The notes under the pieces were generated by a model, which ran no database searches, was not told the origin of the DNA, and worked only from the letters and a program-made list of their open reading frames with translations. This document shows positions 1 through 6,512 of a stretch of 6,512 nt of DNA, in pieces. Both the position numbers and the translations under genes were made by a program. How positions within the stretch are numbered: the stretch's first letter is position 1; every line of letters starts with the position of its first letter. Origin of the DNA: Cyclobacteriaceae bacterium (GTDB lineage Bacteria > Bacteroidota > Bacteroidia > Cytophagales > Cyclobacteriaceae); contig JABFSY010000287.1 of assembly GCA_013140395.1 (NCBI GenBank), positions 1-6,512 of the forward strand, in the 5' to 3' direction.

Positions 1-820
1 GGACTTCGCCAAAAAGGTGGTTGATCAATTTGGCGATTATGTGAGCTACTGGAATACATTTAATGAGCCTAATGTATATGCCAGTTTCGGATGGATTACT
101 GGCGCTTTTCCACCTTTTAGAACAAATCCGGTACTCGCTGCTACGGCCGTGAAAAATATGGGTAAGGCGCATGACTTGGTGTACGACTACATTAAAGAAA
201 AATTCCCTCATCAACCCGTTGGCATTTCAAACAACACAACAATCTTCTCTGCAGAAAACACATTGGGCTGGTTTACGTCAAAACTTAGTGACTGGTGGTT
301 TATGGAGTGGGTTCCTGATCGGTTTACCAAAGTAGATTTCTTTGGGATGAGCTATTATGCGCGAATCCCACATGACCCTATGCCAATTACCTATTTGGAA
401 ACACCCGACAAAATGAAAAAATTAGGTGTGATTCATGACGATATGTGGGAGTATCACCCGGAAGGAATGAGAACATGTATCGATCGGTATTGGAAAAAGT
501 ATCGAAAGCCAATCATCATTACGGAAAATGGGATTTGCCAACAAACCGATGAGCTTAGGCAACAATCGATCGGTGACTACGCCAAGATTTTACATCAGGC
601 ATTGCAAGATGGCATAGACATCCGGGGTTACTTTCATTGGAGTACCTGGGACAATTTTGAATGGCATCTGGGGCCTACCAAGCGATTTGGACTTTACGAG
701 TGTAATCTGGACACAAAAGAAAGGACCCCCCGACCCAGCGCAGAAATTTTTAGAAAATTAGCCCACTTCAAAATATTTGAAGAAGTTGAATCAGAAGAAG
801 TTGCTGTGGTAACAAATTAG
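1..820 (+). CDS. GH1 family beta-glycosidase (beta-glucosidase-like), C-terminal part
   Basis: This is the C-terminal part (about 272 residues) of a retaining glycoside hydrolase family 1 enzyme, probably a beta-glucosidase or related beta-glycosidase. The frame is open from base 2, so the gene starts to the left of the window; the GTG at 17 is internal. Family members are usually about 430-480 residues, so roughly 160-190 N-terminal residues are missing. The acid/base signature TFNEP is present (Glu codon 65-67), as is the nucleophile signature ITENG (Glu codon 524-526). Near the C-terminus, WDNFEW followed by KRFGL matches the family's glycone-binding segment. The Glu in NFEW argues against a 6-phospho-glycosidase, which normally has a different motif there. 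FGMSYY carries Ser where many members have Asn (GxNYY). The stop is TAG at 818-820. No signal peptide can be judged. Family assignment is firm; the substrate is inferred. Confidence 0.93.
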   Translation, partial: DFAKKVVDQFGDYVSYWNTFNEPNVYASFGWITGAFPPFRTNPVLAATAVKNMGKAHDLVYDYIKEKFPHQPVGISNNTTIFSAENTLGWFTSKLSDWWFMEWVPDRFTKVDFFGMSYYARIPHDPMPITYLETPDKMKKLGVIHDDMWEYHPEGMRTCIDRYWKKYRKPIIITENGICQQTDELRQQSIGDYAKILHQALQDGIDIRGYFHWSTWDNFEWHLGPTKRFGLYECNLDTKERTPRPSAEIFRKLAHFKIFEEVESEEVAVVTN

Positions 821-831
821 AATGGTTTCAA

Positions 832-859
832 CGATGCTAAGAATTAATCTTTTAGCACG
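832..859. terminator. Weak imperfect palindrome between convergent genes, possible bidirectional terminator
   Basis: TGCTAA (835-840) and TTAGCA (852-857) can pair around an 11-base loop. CG (832-833) and CG (858-859) can extend the stem if A834 is bulged. It spans the short gap between the GH1 stop and the stop codon of the convergent OmpA-like gene, where a shared terminator would be expected. Neither strand has a following T-run, so it is not a classical intrinsic terminator, and the stem is AT-rich and weak. Its position is the main argument for it. Confidence 0.25.
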
Positions 860-1500
860 CGCATCTCTACACGTCTATTGAGTGCCTTTGCCTGTTCTGT
901 TCCTTCTGTCGATAGAGGCTGTGTTCCGCCAAAAGCTTTGGTCTTTACCCGGTCCTTTGAAACTCCTTTAGAAGTTAAATACTTCTTTACAGCCTCGACA
1001 CGATCTCGAGATAACTCCATATTCTTTTCCGCATTTCCAATATTGTCGGTGTGACCTTCCAATTGGATAACTACTTTCGTATTGTCTTTCATCATCGCTA
1101 CCACCTCATCCAAACTTGCATAAGACTTAGGGTTGATGACAGCTCTCCCCATTTCAAAAATAAGATGATCCAATCGTATGGCTCGGCCAGTAGACGTCAA
1201 TGAAATATCCCTATCAATAACGTTACTCACTGCTTCTTTTGGGTCAACAATTATAGTTTGTGGAATATACCCTTCCGCGTCAGCAGTAACCTGATACTTG
1301 GACGAACCAAAGATGGTAAATGAAAACGTGCTGTCACTGGATCTTCCCGATATCCCGCCAGTAGGGTAGCTTTTATAACGAATTGTCGACTTGATGTGCT
1401 TTCTGGTCAATGCATCAATTACATCTCCTTGAACCGTTATCTCTTGGCCAAACGCAGCCATCACCAAAATTGAAAATAATACTGTCGTCAATAACTTCAT
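844..1500 (-). CDS. Secreted OmpA-family peptidoglycan-binding protein with N-terminal carboxypeptidase-regulatory-like domain
   Basis: This 218-residue protein is predicted to be exported and to bind peptidoglycan in the periplasm, probably tethering the outer membrane or stabilising the envelope. Residues 1-18 form a signal peptide (MKLL, hydrophobic core, AAFG before Gln19) that fits signal peptidase I; there is no lipobox Cys. Residues about 21-103 resemble a carboxypeptidase-regulatory or CNA-B-like beta-sandwich (VQGDVIDALT near the start, TADAEGYIP near the end). Residues about 108-218 are an OmpA C-terminal domain: GHTDN (149-153), LSRDR (163-167), then GG.QPL and NRRVEMRV. Asp152 and Arg167 align with the diaminopimelate-binding Asp271 and Arg286 of E. 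coli OmpA. There is no N-terminal eight-stranded barrel and no room for one. The ATG at 1498-1500 lies 9 bases after the parC stop with no Shine-Dalgarno, so co-transcription with parC is likely. The exact partner or role is unknown. Confidence 0.9.
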   Translation of the reverse strand: MKLLTTVLFSILVMAAFGQEITVQGDVIDALTRKHIKSTIRYKSYPTGGISGRSSDSTFSFTIFGSSKYQVTADAEGYIPQTIIVDPKEAVSNVIDRDISLTSTGRAIRLDHLIFEMGRAVINPKSYASLDEVVAMMKDNTKVVIQLEGHTDNIGNAEKNMELSRDRVEAVKKYLTSKGVSKDRVKTKAFGGTQPLSTEGTEQAKALNRRVEMRVLKD

Positions 1501-1509
1501 TTTGACTTG

Positions 1510-4326
1510 TTAAAAATCCAGTTCAACGGTTTGTCCAGGGGTATACCCCTTTTCATCATCATCTTTTTTTACTTCCTTTTTTTGGCTTTGGTCTTCCTCG
1601 AAGAGGTTTGCTTGCTCGGCTGTTGGCTTTTTTTCCTTTGGCTTTGGGGGCTGGCCGTTGACGAGCGGCTGGTTTTGATTTGCTTGGGACTGACTTTCCT
1701 CGAAGAGGCTTGCTTGCTCTCCCTCCTCTGGTTCTTCCCATTTTTTTTTTGACGGTTGAGAACTTTTTGAGGTTTCAACAGTCGCCACATCGTTATCCGA
1801 GTCGCCCTCTTCAAAGCCAGTTTCATCGGGATCTTCCAGTGACTTAATCTTAGTCACCTTGTATTGCGACAATCGATTTCCCAATGCCTTCCAACCTTTC
1901 ACATCGACAATCTCATCCAGACTTACCACTTCCGCCTCTTTATCCTTCCCTTTCCCTTTAACCACGTCCATCTCAATCTCTGGCGAATCCGAAGTACTGG
2001 CATAATCCAACCGTGAGCCAATGCCTTCGGAAATAAAACCAAATTCTTTATCTAATGTATTAGTCTCGATTAAGAATCGTTTAACAAAATACTGTTTGCT
2101 TTCGCCATCCAAATAAACAGCTGTAACCACTTTTTTAGGATTGTACTTCTGTACTAGAATGGTTTTTTCTGGTTCGTAGCGATTCGTCAATTCATAGCTG
2201 GTAATTTTGTACGTACCACTTTTCGTGATGGCTATGATCTGATCGTCTCCATCAAATTTTCCAACATATTTACCACGCTTATCTTTATTCAATCGGCCGC
2301 TTGCCTCATCAAACCACAAATCCAATCCGCTTAATGTCGAACCTCGCGATTCTTTAAAATCTACTTTACGCACAGGATATTTTGTAATCATATTACCACG
2401 TACCCCTCTCCCTTTCACTTCCAACTCTGAAAAATCAAAATCAAAAATCTTTTTACGGGCCGAACTTGCTGGTGTCAACTTAACTTCAACCACTTCCGCT
2501 TCCCCATTTGGATTGGCACTCAGGTAATGCACCTTGCTATTGGGATTTCCCATATCAAGATTATATTCTTTATCTCGCGTAATCGCAGGCATGGCAAAAC
2601 GCTTGGCATACGTAATTCCGCCCTTGCCGTCACTATAAACGAGATTGTAGATCATTCGCTCATCACCTTTACGCCAAATGCCCACGTGCAAAATGTCCTT
2701 GCCCATAAACACTTTTTCATTGATGCGACTTACTTTCGCTTTGCCATCCCTACGAATCACAATCACATCATCTAATTCAGAACAATCAGCAATAAACTCG
2801 TCCTTTTTCAAGCTCCAGCCAATAAAACCATCTTCACGGTTTACATATAGTTTTTGGTTGTTGGCGATTACCTCCGTAGCAGCGACTGAGGTAAAACTCT
2901 TAATCTCTGTTTTTCGCTCACGCCCTTTACCATACTTATCTAACAGATTTTGATAATAAGCAATCGCGTAGTCAGTTAAGTGTTTGAGATGATGTAGTGT
3001 TTCTTTCAGTTCTTTCTCCAAATCACGCATCAACTCATCCGCTTTAAACGAATCGTATTTAGAAATGCGTTTGATCCGAATCTCCAGCAAGCGCAAGATG
3101 TCATCACGAGTAATCTCCCGATAGAATTGTTTTTTATAGGGCCTCAGTCCTTTGTCAACAGTTGTAATTACCTCTTCAAAAGTTTCGACATCTTCAATAT
3201 TTCTATAAATTCTTTTTTCAATGAAAATCTTTTCCAACGAAGAGAACAATATCTTCTCCATTAGCTCGGCTTTTCGGATCTCCAGTTCTTGTTTTAGAAG
3301 CTTTACCGTCAGCTCAGTATTATACTTCAAAATCTCATTCACTTTCATGAACTGCGGCTTGTCAGCCACAATGACGCAAGCATTAGGAGAAATAGAAACT
3401 TCGCAATCTGTAAATGCATAGAGTGCATCAATCGCAATCTCAGGGGAAATGCCCGCTTGCAGGCTCACCGAAATTTCAACGTCTTTAGCGGTGTTATCCA
3501 CTACTTGCTTCACCTTGATCTTCCCCTTCTCGCTCGCCTTCACAATGGACTCCATCAGCGAAGCCGTAGTGGTACCAAAAGGAATTTCTTTGATGAGCAA
3601 GGTCTTCTTATCTTCTATTTCAATTTTTGCTCTAACTTTTATCTTGCCTCCACGAAAACCTTGTTCATATTCCGAGAAATCACCAATGCCGCCAGTAGGA
3701 AAATCAGGGTAGATTTTCGGGTTCTTCCCTTTCAAAATATCAATGGACGCTTTAATCAGCTCACAAAAATTGTGAGGCAGGATTTTGGTCGACAACCCTA
3801 CTGCGATACCCTCAACACCTTGTGCGAGTAGCAATGGGAATTTCACCGGAAGTGTAACAGGCTCCTTTTTTCGCCCGTCATACGAAAGCTGCCATTCGGT
3901 AGTCTGCGGGTTATACACCACATCTAACGCAAACTTCGAAAGCCTCGCTTCAATGTATCGAGGCGCGGCCGCACTATCTCCCGTGCGAACGTCACCCCAG
4001 TTACCTTGTGTATCAAGTAATAAATCTTTCTGTCCTATATTAACAATCGCCTCACCAATAGCAGCATCACCATGGGGATGATACTGCATAGTGCTACCGA
4101 TCACATTGGCCACTTTATTAAAACGGCCATCATCCATTTCTTTAATGGCATGAGCTATCCTGCGTTGTACCGGCTTTAGTCCATCCTCAATTCGTGGAAC
4201 AGCACGCTCCAGGATCACATACGAAGCGTAGTCCAGAAACCAATTTTCGTACATGCCATCAATCGCGATCGAATGAACGTTCCCGTCTTTGTCTGTTGTT
4301 TCGTTAGGTATTTGCTTTTTAGCCAT
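1510..4326 (-). CDS. parC: DNA topoisomerase IV subunit A (ParC)
   Basis: ParC is the DNA-cleaving subunit of topoisomerase IV, which with ParE decatenates replicated chromosomes. With the ATG at 4324-4326 it has 938 residues. An in-frame TTG at 4336-4338 would add four residues (MTGR), but ATG followed by AKKQ is the better start. Residues about 25-460 form the breakage-reunion core: YHPHGD at 82-87, catalytic Tyr124 in APRYIEARLSK (codon 3955-3957), and KEIPFGTTT in the tower region. A coiled-coil/C-gate stretch rich in Lys, Glu and Leu follows. Residues about 480-830 look like a degenerate beta-pinwheel with blade motifs such as GRGVRGNMI, and no GyrA box (QRRGGKG) is seen. That absence and the neighbouring parE favour ParC over GyrA. 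The position equivalent to E. coli ParC Ser80 is Ala88. Residues from about 835 form a charged, Gln/Lys/Glu-rich tail with two QxxLF motifs, making the protein much longer than E. coli ParC (752 residues). Confidence 0.95.
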   Translation of the reverse strand: MAKKQIPNETTDKDGNVHSIAIDGMYENWFLDYASYVILERAVPRIEDGLKPVQRRIAHAIKEMDDGRFNKVANVIGSTMQYHPHGDAAIGEAIVNIGQKDLLLDTQGNWGDVRTGDSAAAPRYIEARLSKFALDVVYNPQTTEWQLSYDGRKKEPVTLPVKFPLLLAQGVEGIAVGLSTKILPHNFCELIKASIDILKGKNPKIYPDFPTGGIGDFSEYEQGFRGGKIKVRAKIEIEDKKTLLIKEIPFGTTTASLMESIVKASEKGKIKVKQVVDNTAKDVEISVSLQAGISPEIAIDALYAFTDCEVSISPNACVIVADKPQFMKVNEILKYNTELTVKLLKQELEIRKAELMEKILFSSLEKIFIEKRIYRNIEDVETFEEVITTVDKGLRPYKKQFYREITRDDILRLLEIRIKRISKYDSFKADELMRDLEKELKETLHHLKHLTDYAIAYYQNLLDKYGKGRERKTEIKSFTSVAATEVIANNQKLYVNREDGFIGWSLKKDEFIADCSELDDVIVIRRDGKAKVSRINEKVFMGKDILHVGIWRKGDERMIYNLVYSDGKGGITYAKRFAMPAITRDKEYNLDMGNPNSKVHYLSANPNGEAEVVEVKLTPASSARKKIFDFDFSELEVKGRGVRGNMITKYPVRKVDFKESRGSTLSGLDLWFDEASGRLNKDKRGKYVGKFDGDDQIIAITKSGTYKITSYELTNRYEPEKTILVQKYNPKKVVTAVYLDGESKQYFVKRFLIETNTLDKEFGFISEGIGSRLDYASTSDSPEIEMDVVKGKGKDKEAEVVSLDEIVDVKGWKALGNRLSQYKVTKIKSLEDPDETGFEEGDSDNDVATVETSKSSQPSKKKWEEPEEGEQASLFEESQSQANQNQPLVNGQPPKPKEKKPTAEQANLFEEDQSQKKEVKKDDDEKGYTPGQTVELDF
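1594..1719 (-). repeat. In-frame direct repeat within the parC tail (two 24-base copies, 102 bases apart)
   Basis: Two 24-base copies lie at 1594-1617 and 1696-1719 and differ at one base (1607 T against 1709 C on the plus strand). They are 102 bases apart, exactly 34 codons, so both are read in the same parC frame. They encode EQANLFEE (residues 904-911) and EQASLFEE (residues 870-877). The similarity continues at protein level as DQSQ and SQSQ, although the codons there differ. This suggests either an older internal duplication kept by selection on the peptide or a recent local copying event. Each copy contains QxxLF, which resembles the bacterial sliding-clamp-binding motif. Confidence 0.9.
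1741..1750 (-). other. A10 homopolymer in the parC coding strand, candidate slippage site
   Basis: Ten consecutive T on the plus strand give A10 in the parC sense strand, covering the last base of a Ser codon (TCA) and Lys860-Lys862 (AAA AAA AAA). Runs of about nine or more A are known to allow RNA polymerase slippage in bacteria, for example in Thermus dnaX. A -1 slip, or one extra A in the transcript, enters a frame that starts with ATG at 1741 and stays open for 60 codons to a stop at 1559-1561. That frame gives a highly basic tail. No downstream pseudoknot was identified, and whether slippage occurs is unknown. Confidence 0.45.
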
Positions 4327-4353
4327 TCTTCCAGTCAATTAAAAATCAAACTA

Positions 4354-6243
4354 CTATTCTGCTGTTTCAACCTCAGCCTCAACTTCTTTTATCTCTACTT
4401 TATCCAATTCGATCCTCAGGTTTTCAATAATAAACTCCTGACGATCGGGTGTATTTTTGCCCATGTAGAACTCCAGCAACTTGGCTAAATGACTTTCCTT
4501 GTTTAGCAGTACAGGTTGTAAGCGGATGTTTTCCCCTATAAACTTTCCAAACTCATCGGGAGAAATTTCGCCCAAGCCCTTGAAGCGGGTGATTTCGGGC
4601 TTATTACCCAATTTCGTCACAGCATCTTGTTTCTCTTCTTCACTGTAGCAGTAAATGGTTTCTTTTTTATTCCTAACTCTAAACAGAGGCGTCTCTAACA
4701 CATAGACGTGATTTGCTTTCACCAGATCAGGGAAAAATTGTAGAAAGAAGGTCATCAACAAAAGTCGAATATGCATCCCGTCCACATCGGCATCAGTGGC
4801 GATAATCACTTTGTTGTAGCGCAAGCCATCCAACCCATCTTCAATATTGAGTGCATGCTGAAGCAGATTGAATTCCTCGTTTTCGTACACCACTTTTTTG
4901 GTCAGGCCGTAGCAATTCAATGGCTTTCCACGCAAACTAAAGACAGCCTGCGTTTCCACATTGCGCGATTTAGTGATCGACCCGCTAGCAGAATCTCCCT
5001 CAGTAATAAAGACCACTGAATCCATCCCCTTCTCTCCTTTTTCATCATCAAAATGAAAACGACAATCTCTCAGTTTCTTGTTATGGAGATTGGCTTTCTT
5101 CGCACGTTCATTGGCTAATTTTTTAATACCGGCAATTTCCTTTCGCTCGCGCTCTGACTGCAAAATTCTCTTCTGCAGGGCATCGGCCGAAGCGGGATTC
5201 TTGTGGAGATAAATTTCTAATTCTTTTGCTACAAAATCACCCACAAAGTTCTTTACGCTTTGGCCGCCTTCGGGCGCCATGTTAATCGATCCTAGTTTGG
5301 TCTTTGTTTGTGATTCAAATACAGGCTCTTGGACACGTACGGCAACTGCACCCACGATACTTGCGCGGATATCTGCTGCGTCAAAATCTTTTTTATAGAA
5401 GTCACGAATACCCCTTACCACACCTTCGCGAAAAGCGGCCAGGTGAGTGCCTCCCTGGGTTGTATTTTGACCGTTTACGAATGAGTAATACTCTTCTCCA
5501 TATTGATTTCCGTGAGTCAATGCAAATTCAATATCATTGCCCTTGCAATGAATTATTGGGTAGCGCATTTCCTCGGCATCGGCTTTTTGCTTCAATAAGT
5601 CAAGTAGACCATCTTTTGAAAAGAACTTTCTGCCATTATAGTTGATCGTAAGTCCGGCATTTAGGAACGCATAGTTCCACATCAAATCGTCCAAATATTC
5701 TGGAATGAAATGGTAGTTCTTGAACATGGTGTTATCCGGTTCAAATTCTACCAAAGTCCCATTCTTCTCGTCACTCTTGCCTACTTTAGGATCGGCCGTA
5801 AGGACACCCTTCTTGAACTCTGCCAGTTTGGTTTGGCCTTCGCGGAAAGCTTGTACCTTAAAGAAATTTGATAAGGCATTAACCGCCTTGGTACCAACGC
5901 CATTTAACCCAACCGACTTTTGAAAAGCGCCCGAGTCGTACTTAGCCCCAGTGTTTATCTTTGAAACAACATCTACCACTTTTCCTAGCGGTATGCCTCT
6001 ACCATAATCTCGCACCATCACGTGCTGATCGGTGATCTTTACATCGATGGTTTTGCCATACCCCATCATATGTTCATCGATACAGTTGTCAATGACTTCC
6101 TTTACCAACACATAAATACCATCGTCTTTGGCTGAGCCATCGCCCAACTTACCAATGTACATACCCGGCCTGAGGCGTATATGCTCTCGCCAATCAAGGG
6201 ATCGGATACTGGATTCATCATATTCACTTGTTTCCTTAGCCAT
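4354..6243 (-). CDS. parE: DNA topoisomerase IV subunit B (ParE)
   Basis: ParE is the ATPase subunit of topoisomerase IV; ATP-driven dimerisation captures the DNA segment that ParC lets pass. The 629-residue length matches ParE (E. coli, 630) and excludes the long proteobacterial GyrB insertion. The GHKL ATPase domain shows KEVIDN with Glu49 as general base and Asn53 for Mg, DYGRGIP at 79-85, and the ATP-lid GLNGVGTK at 112-119. The transducer domain carries the QTK loop (Gln312-Lys314). The TOPRIM domain has TEGDSASG with Glu415 and ATDADVDG with Asp484, Asp486 and Asp488. RFKGLGE at 553-559 is the usual C-terminal signature. The tail is acidic. The N-terminal [19 protein letters not shown] differs from the typical GyrB stretch and, together with the adjacent parC, favours ParE. 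The start is ATG at 6241-6243 and the stop is TAG at 4354-4356, 27 bases before parC; the two are presumably co-expressed. Confidence 0.95.
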   Translation of the reverse strand: MAKETSEYDESSIRSLDWREHIRLRPGMYIGKLGDGSAKDDGIYVLVKEVIDNCIDEHMMGYGKTIDVKITDQHVMVRDYGRGIPLGKVVDVVSKINTGAKYDSGAFQKSVGLNGVGTKAVNALSNFFKVQAFREGQTKLAEFKKGVLTADPKVGKSDEKNGTLVEFEPDNTMFKNYHFIPEYLDDLMWNYAFLNAGLTINYNGRKFFSKDGLLDLLKQKADAEEMRYPIIHCKGNDIEFALTHGNQYGEEYYSFVNGQNTTQGGTHLAAFREGVVRGIRDFYKKDFDAADIRASIVGAVAVRVQEPVFESQTKTKLGSINMAPEGGQSVKNFVGDFVAKELEIYLHKNPASADALQKRILQSERERKEIAGIKKLANERAKKANLHNKKLRDCRFHFDDEKGEKGMDSVVFITEGDSASGSITKSRNVETQAVFSLRGKPLNCYGLTKKVVYENEEFNLLQHALNIEDGLDGLRYNKVIIATDADVDGMHIRLLLMTFFLQFFPDLVKANHVYVLETPLFRVRNKKETIYCYSEEEKQDAVTKLGNKPEITRFKGLGEISPDEFGKFIGENIRLQPVLLNKESHLAKLLEFYMGKNTPDRQEFIIENLRIELDKVEIKEVEAEVETAE

Positions 6244-6259
6244 ATCGGTTCAAGACTTA

Positions 6260-6290
6260 AAAGTTTAGTCGCCAGCCCTCCGCACTACAA
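6260..6290 (-). promoter_or_regulatory. Alternative weak promoter candidate for parE (TTG-N20-TAAACTTT)
   Basis: On the minus strand, TTG (plus-strand 6288-6290) is followed after exactly 20 bases by TAAACTTT (6260-6267), which partly matches the Bacteroidota -7 consensus TAnnTTTG. The spacing is good, but two of the six conserved -7 bases differ. It would give a leader of only about 10 bases. The -7 half lies inside an imperfect palindrome, GAC...GTC at 6254-6270. Confidence 0.22.
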
Positions 6291-6302
6291 CGTAAGGCGG
6301 GC
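6275..6302 (-). other. GC-rich stem-loop in the parE leader
   Basis: GCCCTCC (6275-6281) and GGCGGGC (6296-6302) form a 7-base stem with one central mismatch and a 14-base loop. This is a conspicuously GC-rich patch in an otherwise AT-rich upstream region, ending 31 bases before the parE ATG. It could affect translation or transcription initiation, depending on where transcription begins. If transcription starts from the CATCTTTGC element, the first stem bases would be close to or upstream of the first nucleotide. Confidence 0.35.
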
Positions 6303-6311
6303 GCAAAGATG
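6303..6311 (-). promoter_or_regulatory. Candidate parE promoter -7 element (CATCTTTGC)
   Basis: The minus-strand sequence CATCTTTGC differs by one base from TATCTTTGC, a typical form of the Bacteroidota -7 element TAnnTTTG followed by C. It lies about 60 bases upstream of the parE ATG, a normal distance. No TTG is found at the usual 19-21 base spacing upstream; only a T-rich stretch is there, so the -33 half is poor. It is the best-matching -7 sequence in this upstream region and would drive the parE-parC-ompA-like unit. Confidence 0.4.
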
Positions 6312-6380
6312 AAAAATTTATCGGGTCTGACTTAAAAATTCTACTGGCAAACGCCAATGTCGAGTTCGAAGAAAATATTT

Positions 6381-6403
6381 TTCTGCGAGAATTCCTCGTA
6401 GAA
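6381..6403. repeat. Inverted repeat with 9-base arms upstream of parE
   Basis: TTCTGCGAG (6381-6389) and CTCGTAGAA (6395-6403) flank the five-base loop AATTC. As plus-strand RNA all nine positions pair, one of them G-U; as minus-strand RNA one pair becomes A-C. No T-run follows on the plus strand, and the minus strand continues AAATATTTTC, so a standard terminator is not supported. It overlaps an adjacent AT-rich palindrome (AGAAAA at 6370-6375, TTTTCT at 6379-6384). It could be an operator, or a remnant terminator of a gene beyond the right edge reading leftward. Confidence 0.4.
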
Positions 6404-6427
6404 TAGAATGGAGAGTACAGCAAAGAG

Positions 6428-6458
6428 AATCAGCGACAACCGAACTAATTGGCTGATT
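6428..6458. repeat. Inverted repeat AATCAGC / GCTGATT
   Basis: AATCAGC (6428-6434) and GCTGATT (6452-6458) are perfect 7-base inverted copies separated by 17 bases. They lie in the 269-base non-coding stretch upstream of parE. On the minus strand the second arm is followed by the T-rich CTCTTTG, which is too weak for a confident terminator. A regulator-binding site is an equally open explanation. Confidence 0.3.
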
Positions 6459-6512
6459 TACAACTGATAAAAAGAATTGATTAAAACTGATTATTTAGAA
6501 AAAAGTTTTCTG

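Noticed and set aside
1507..1752. Plus-strand open frame with a hydrophobic, Leu/Phe-rich translation opposite the parC tail
   Set aside because: Its hydrophobicity is the complement of the Lys/Glu/Gln-rich parC tail (AAA and GAA read as TTT and TTC). It lies wholly antisense to a firm gene.
4336..4338. TTG as the parC start
   Set aside because: It would add only four residues. The ATG at 4324-4326, followed by AKKQ, is a stronger initiator, and no upstream signal favours TTG.
4354..6243. Assignment of the subunit B gene as gyrB
   Set aside because: Adjacency to a subunit A gene lacking a GyrA box, the 629-residue length and the N-terminal sequence around MYIGKLGDG fit ParE better.
6254..6337. 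9-base direct repeat GACTTAAAA at 6254-6262 and 6329-6337
   Set aside because: Two copies of a short AT-rich word 75 bases apart, with no further copies or matching context, are not enough to call a regulatory repeat.
6408..6467. Short plus-strand frame (ATG at 6408, 19 codons) and a 14-codon frame at 6357-6401
   Set aside because: Both are very short with no ribosome-binding signal or recognisable motif, and they overlap the inverted repeats; nothing supports translation.
6497..6511. AT-only-loop hairpin AGAAAA / TTTTCT at the right edge
   Set aside because: A 6-base AT-rich stem with a 3-base loop at the window edge is expected by chance in AT-rich spacer, and its context is cut off.

Overview
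The window looks like chromosomal DNA from a Bacteroidota bacterium, most likely a Cytophagales-type lineage. The evidence is the Bacteroidota-style ParE and ParC sequences encoded side by side, an OmpA protein with a carboxypeptidase-regulatory-like domain in front of its peptidoglycan-binding domain, moderate-to-low G+C judged by eye, no convincing Shine-Dalgarno sequences, and a TAnnTTTG-like promoter element before parE. No transposase, integrase, CRISPR array, tRNA or rRNA is visible. Most of the window is housekeeping sequence.

Layout from left to right: (1) bases 1-820, plus strand, the C-terminal part of a family GH1 beta-glycosidase that begins outside the window; (2) a 23-base convergent gap with a weak imperfect palindrome; (3) bases 844-1500, minus strand, a secreted OmpA-family protein; (4) bases 1510-4326, minus strand, parC (topoisomerase IV subunit A); (5) bases 4354-6243, minus strand, parE (topoisomerase IV subunit B); (6) bases 6244-6512, a non-coding region upstream of parE with candidate promoters, a GC-rich leader hairpin and several inverted repeats.

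The three minus-strand genes are tightly packed in the order parE, parC, ompA-like, with gaps of 27 and 9 bases, so they probably form one transcription unit. ParE (ATPase and TOPRIM) and ParC (DNA cleavage and reunion) assemble into the heterotetramer that unlinks daughter chromosomes. The OmpA-like protein would act in the periplasm or outer membrane and has no obvious mechanistic link to topoisomerase IV. The GH1 gene is convergent and independent.

The most unusual part is the low-complexity C-terminal tail of ParC. It carries a duplicated segment in which each copy contains a QxxLF sequence resembling the bacterial sliding-clamp-binding motif. A run of ten A residues in the coding strand lies just before it. 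A -1 slip at that run would replace the acidic, motif-bearing tail with a very basic tail that includes an AT-hook-like RGRP sequence. Both points are hypotheses from sequence inspection only.
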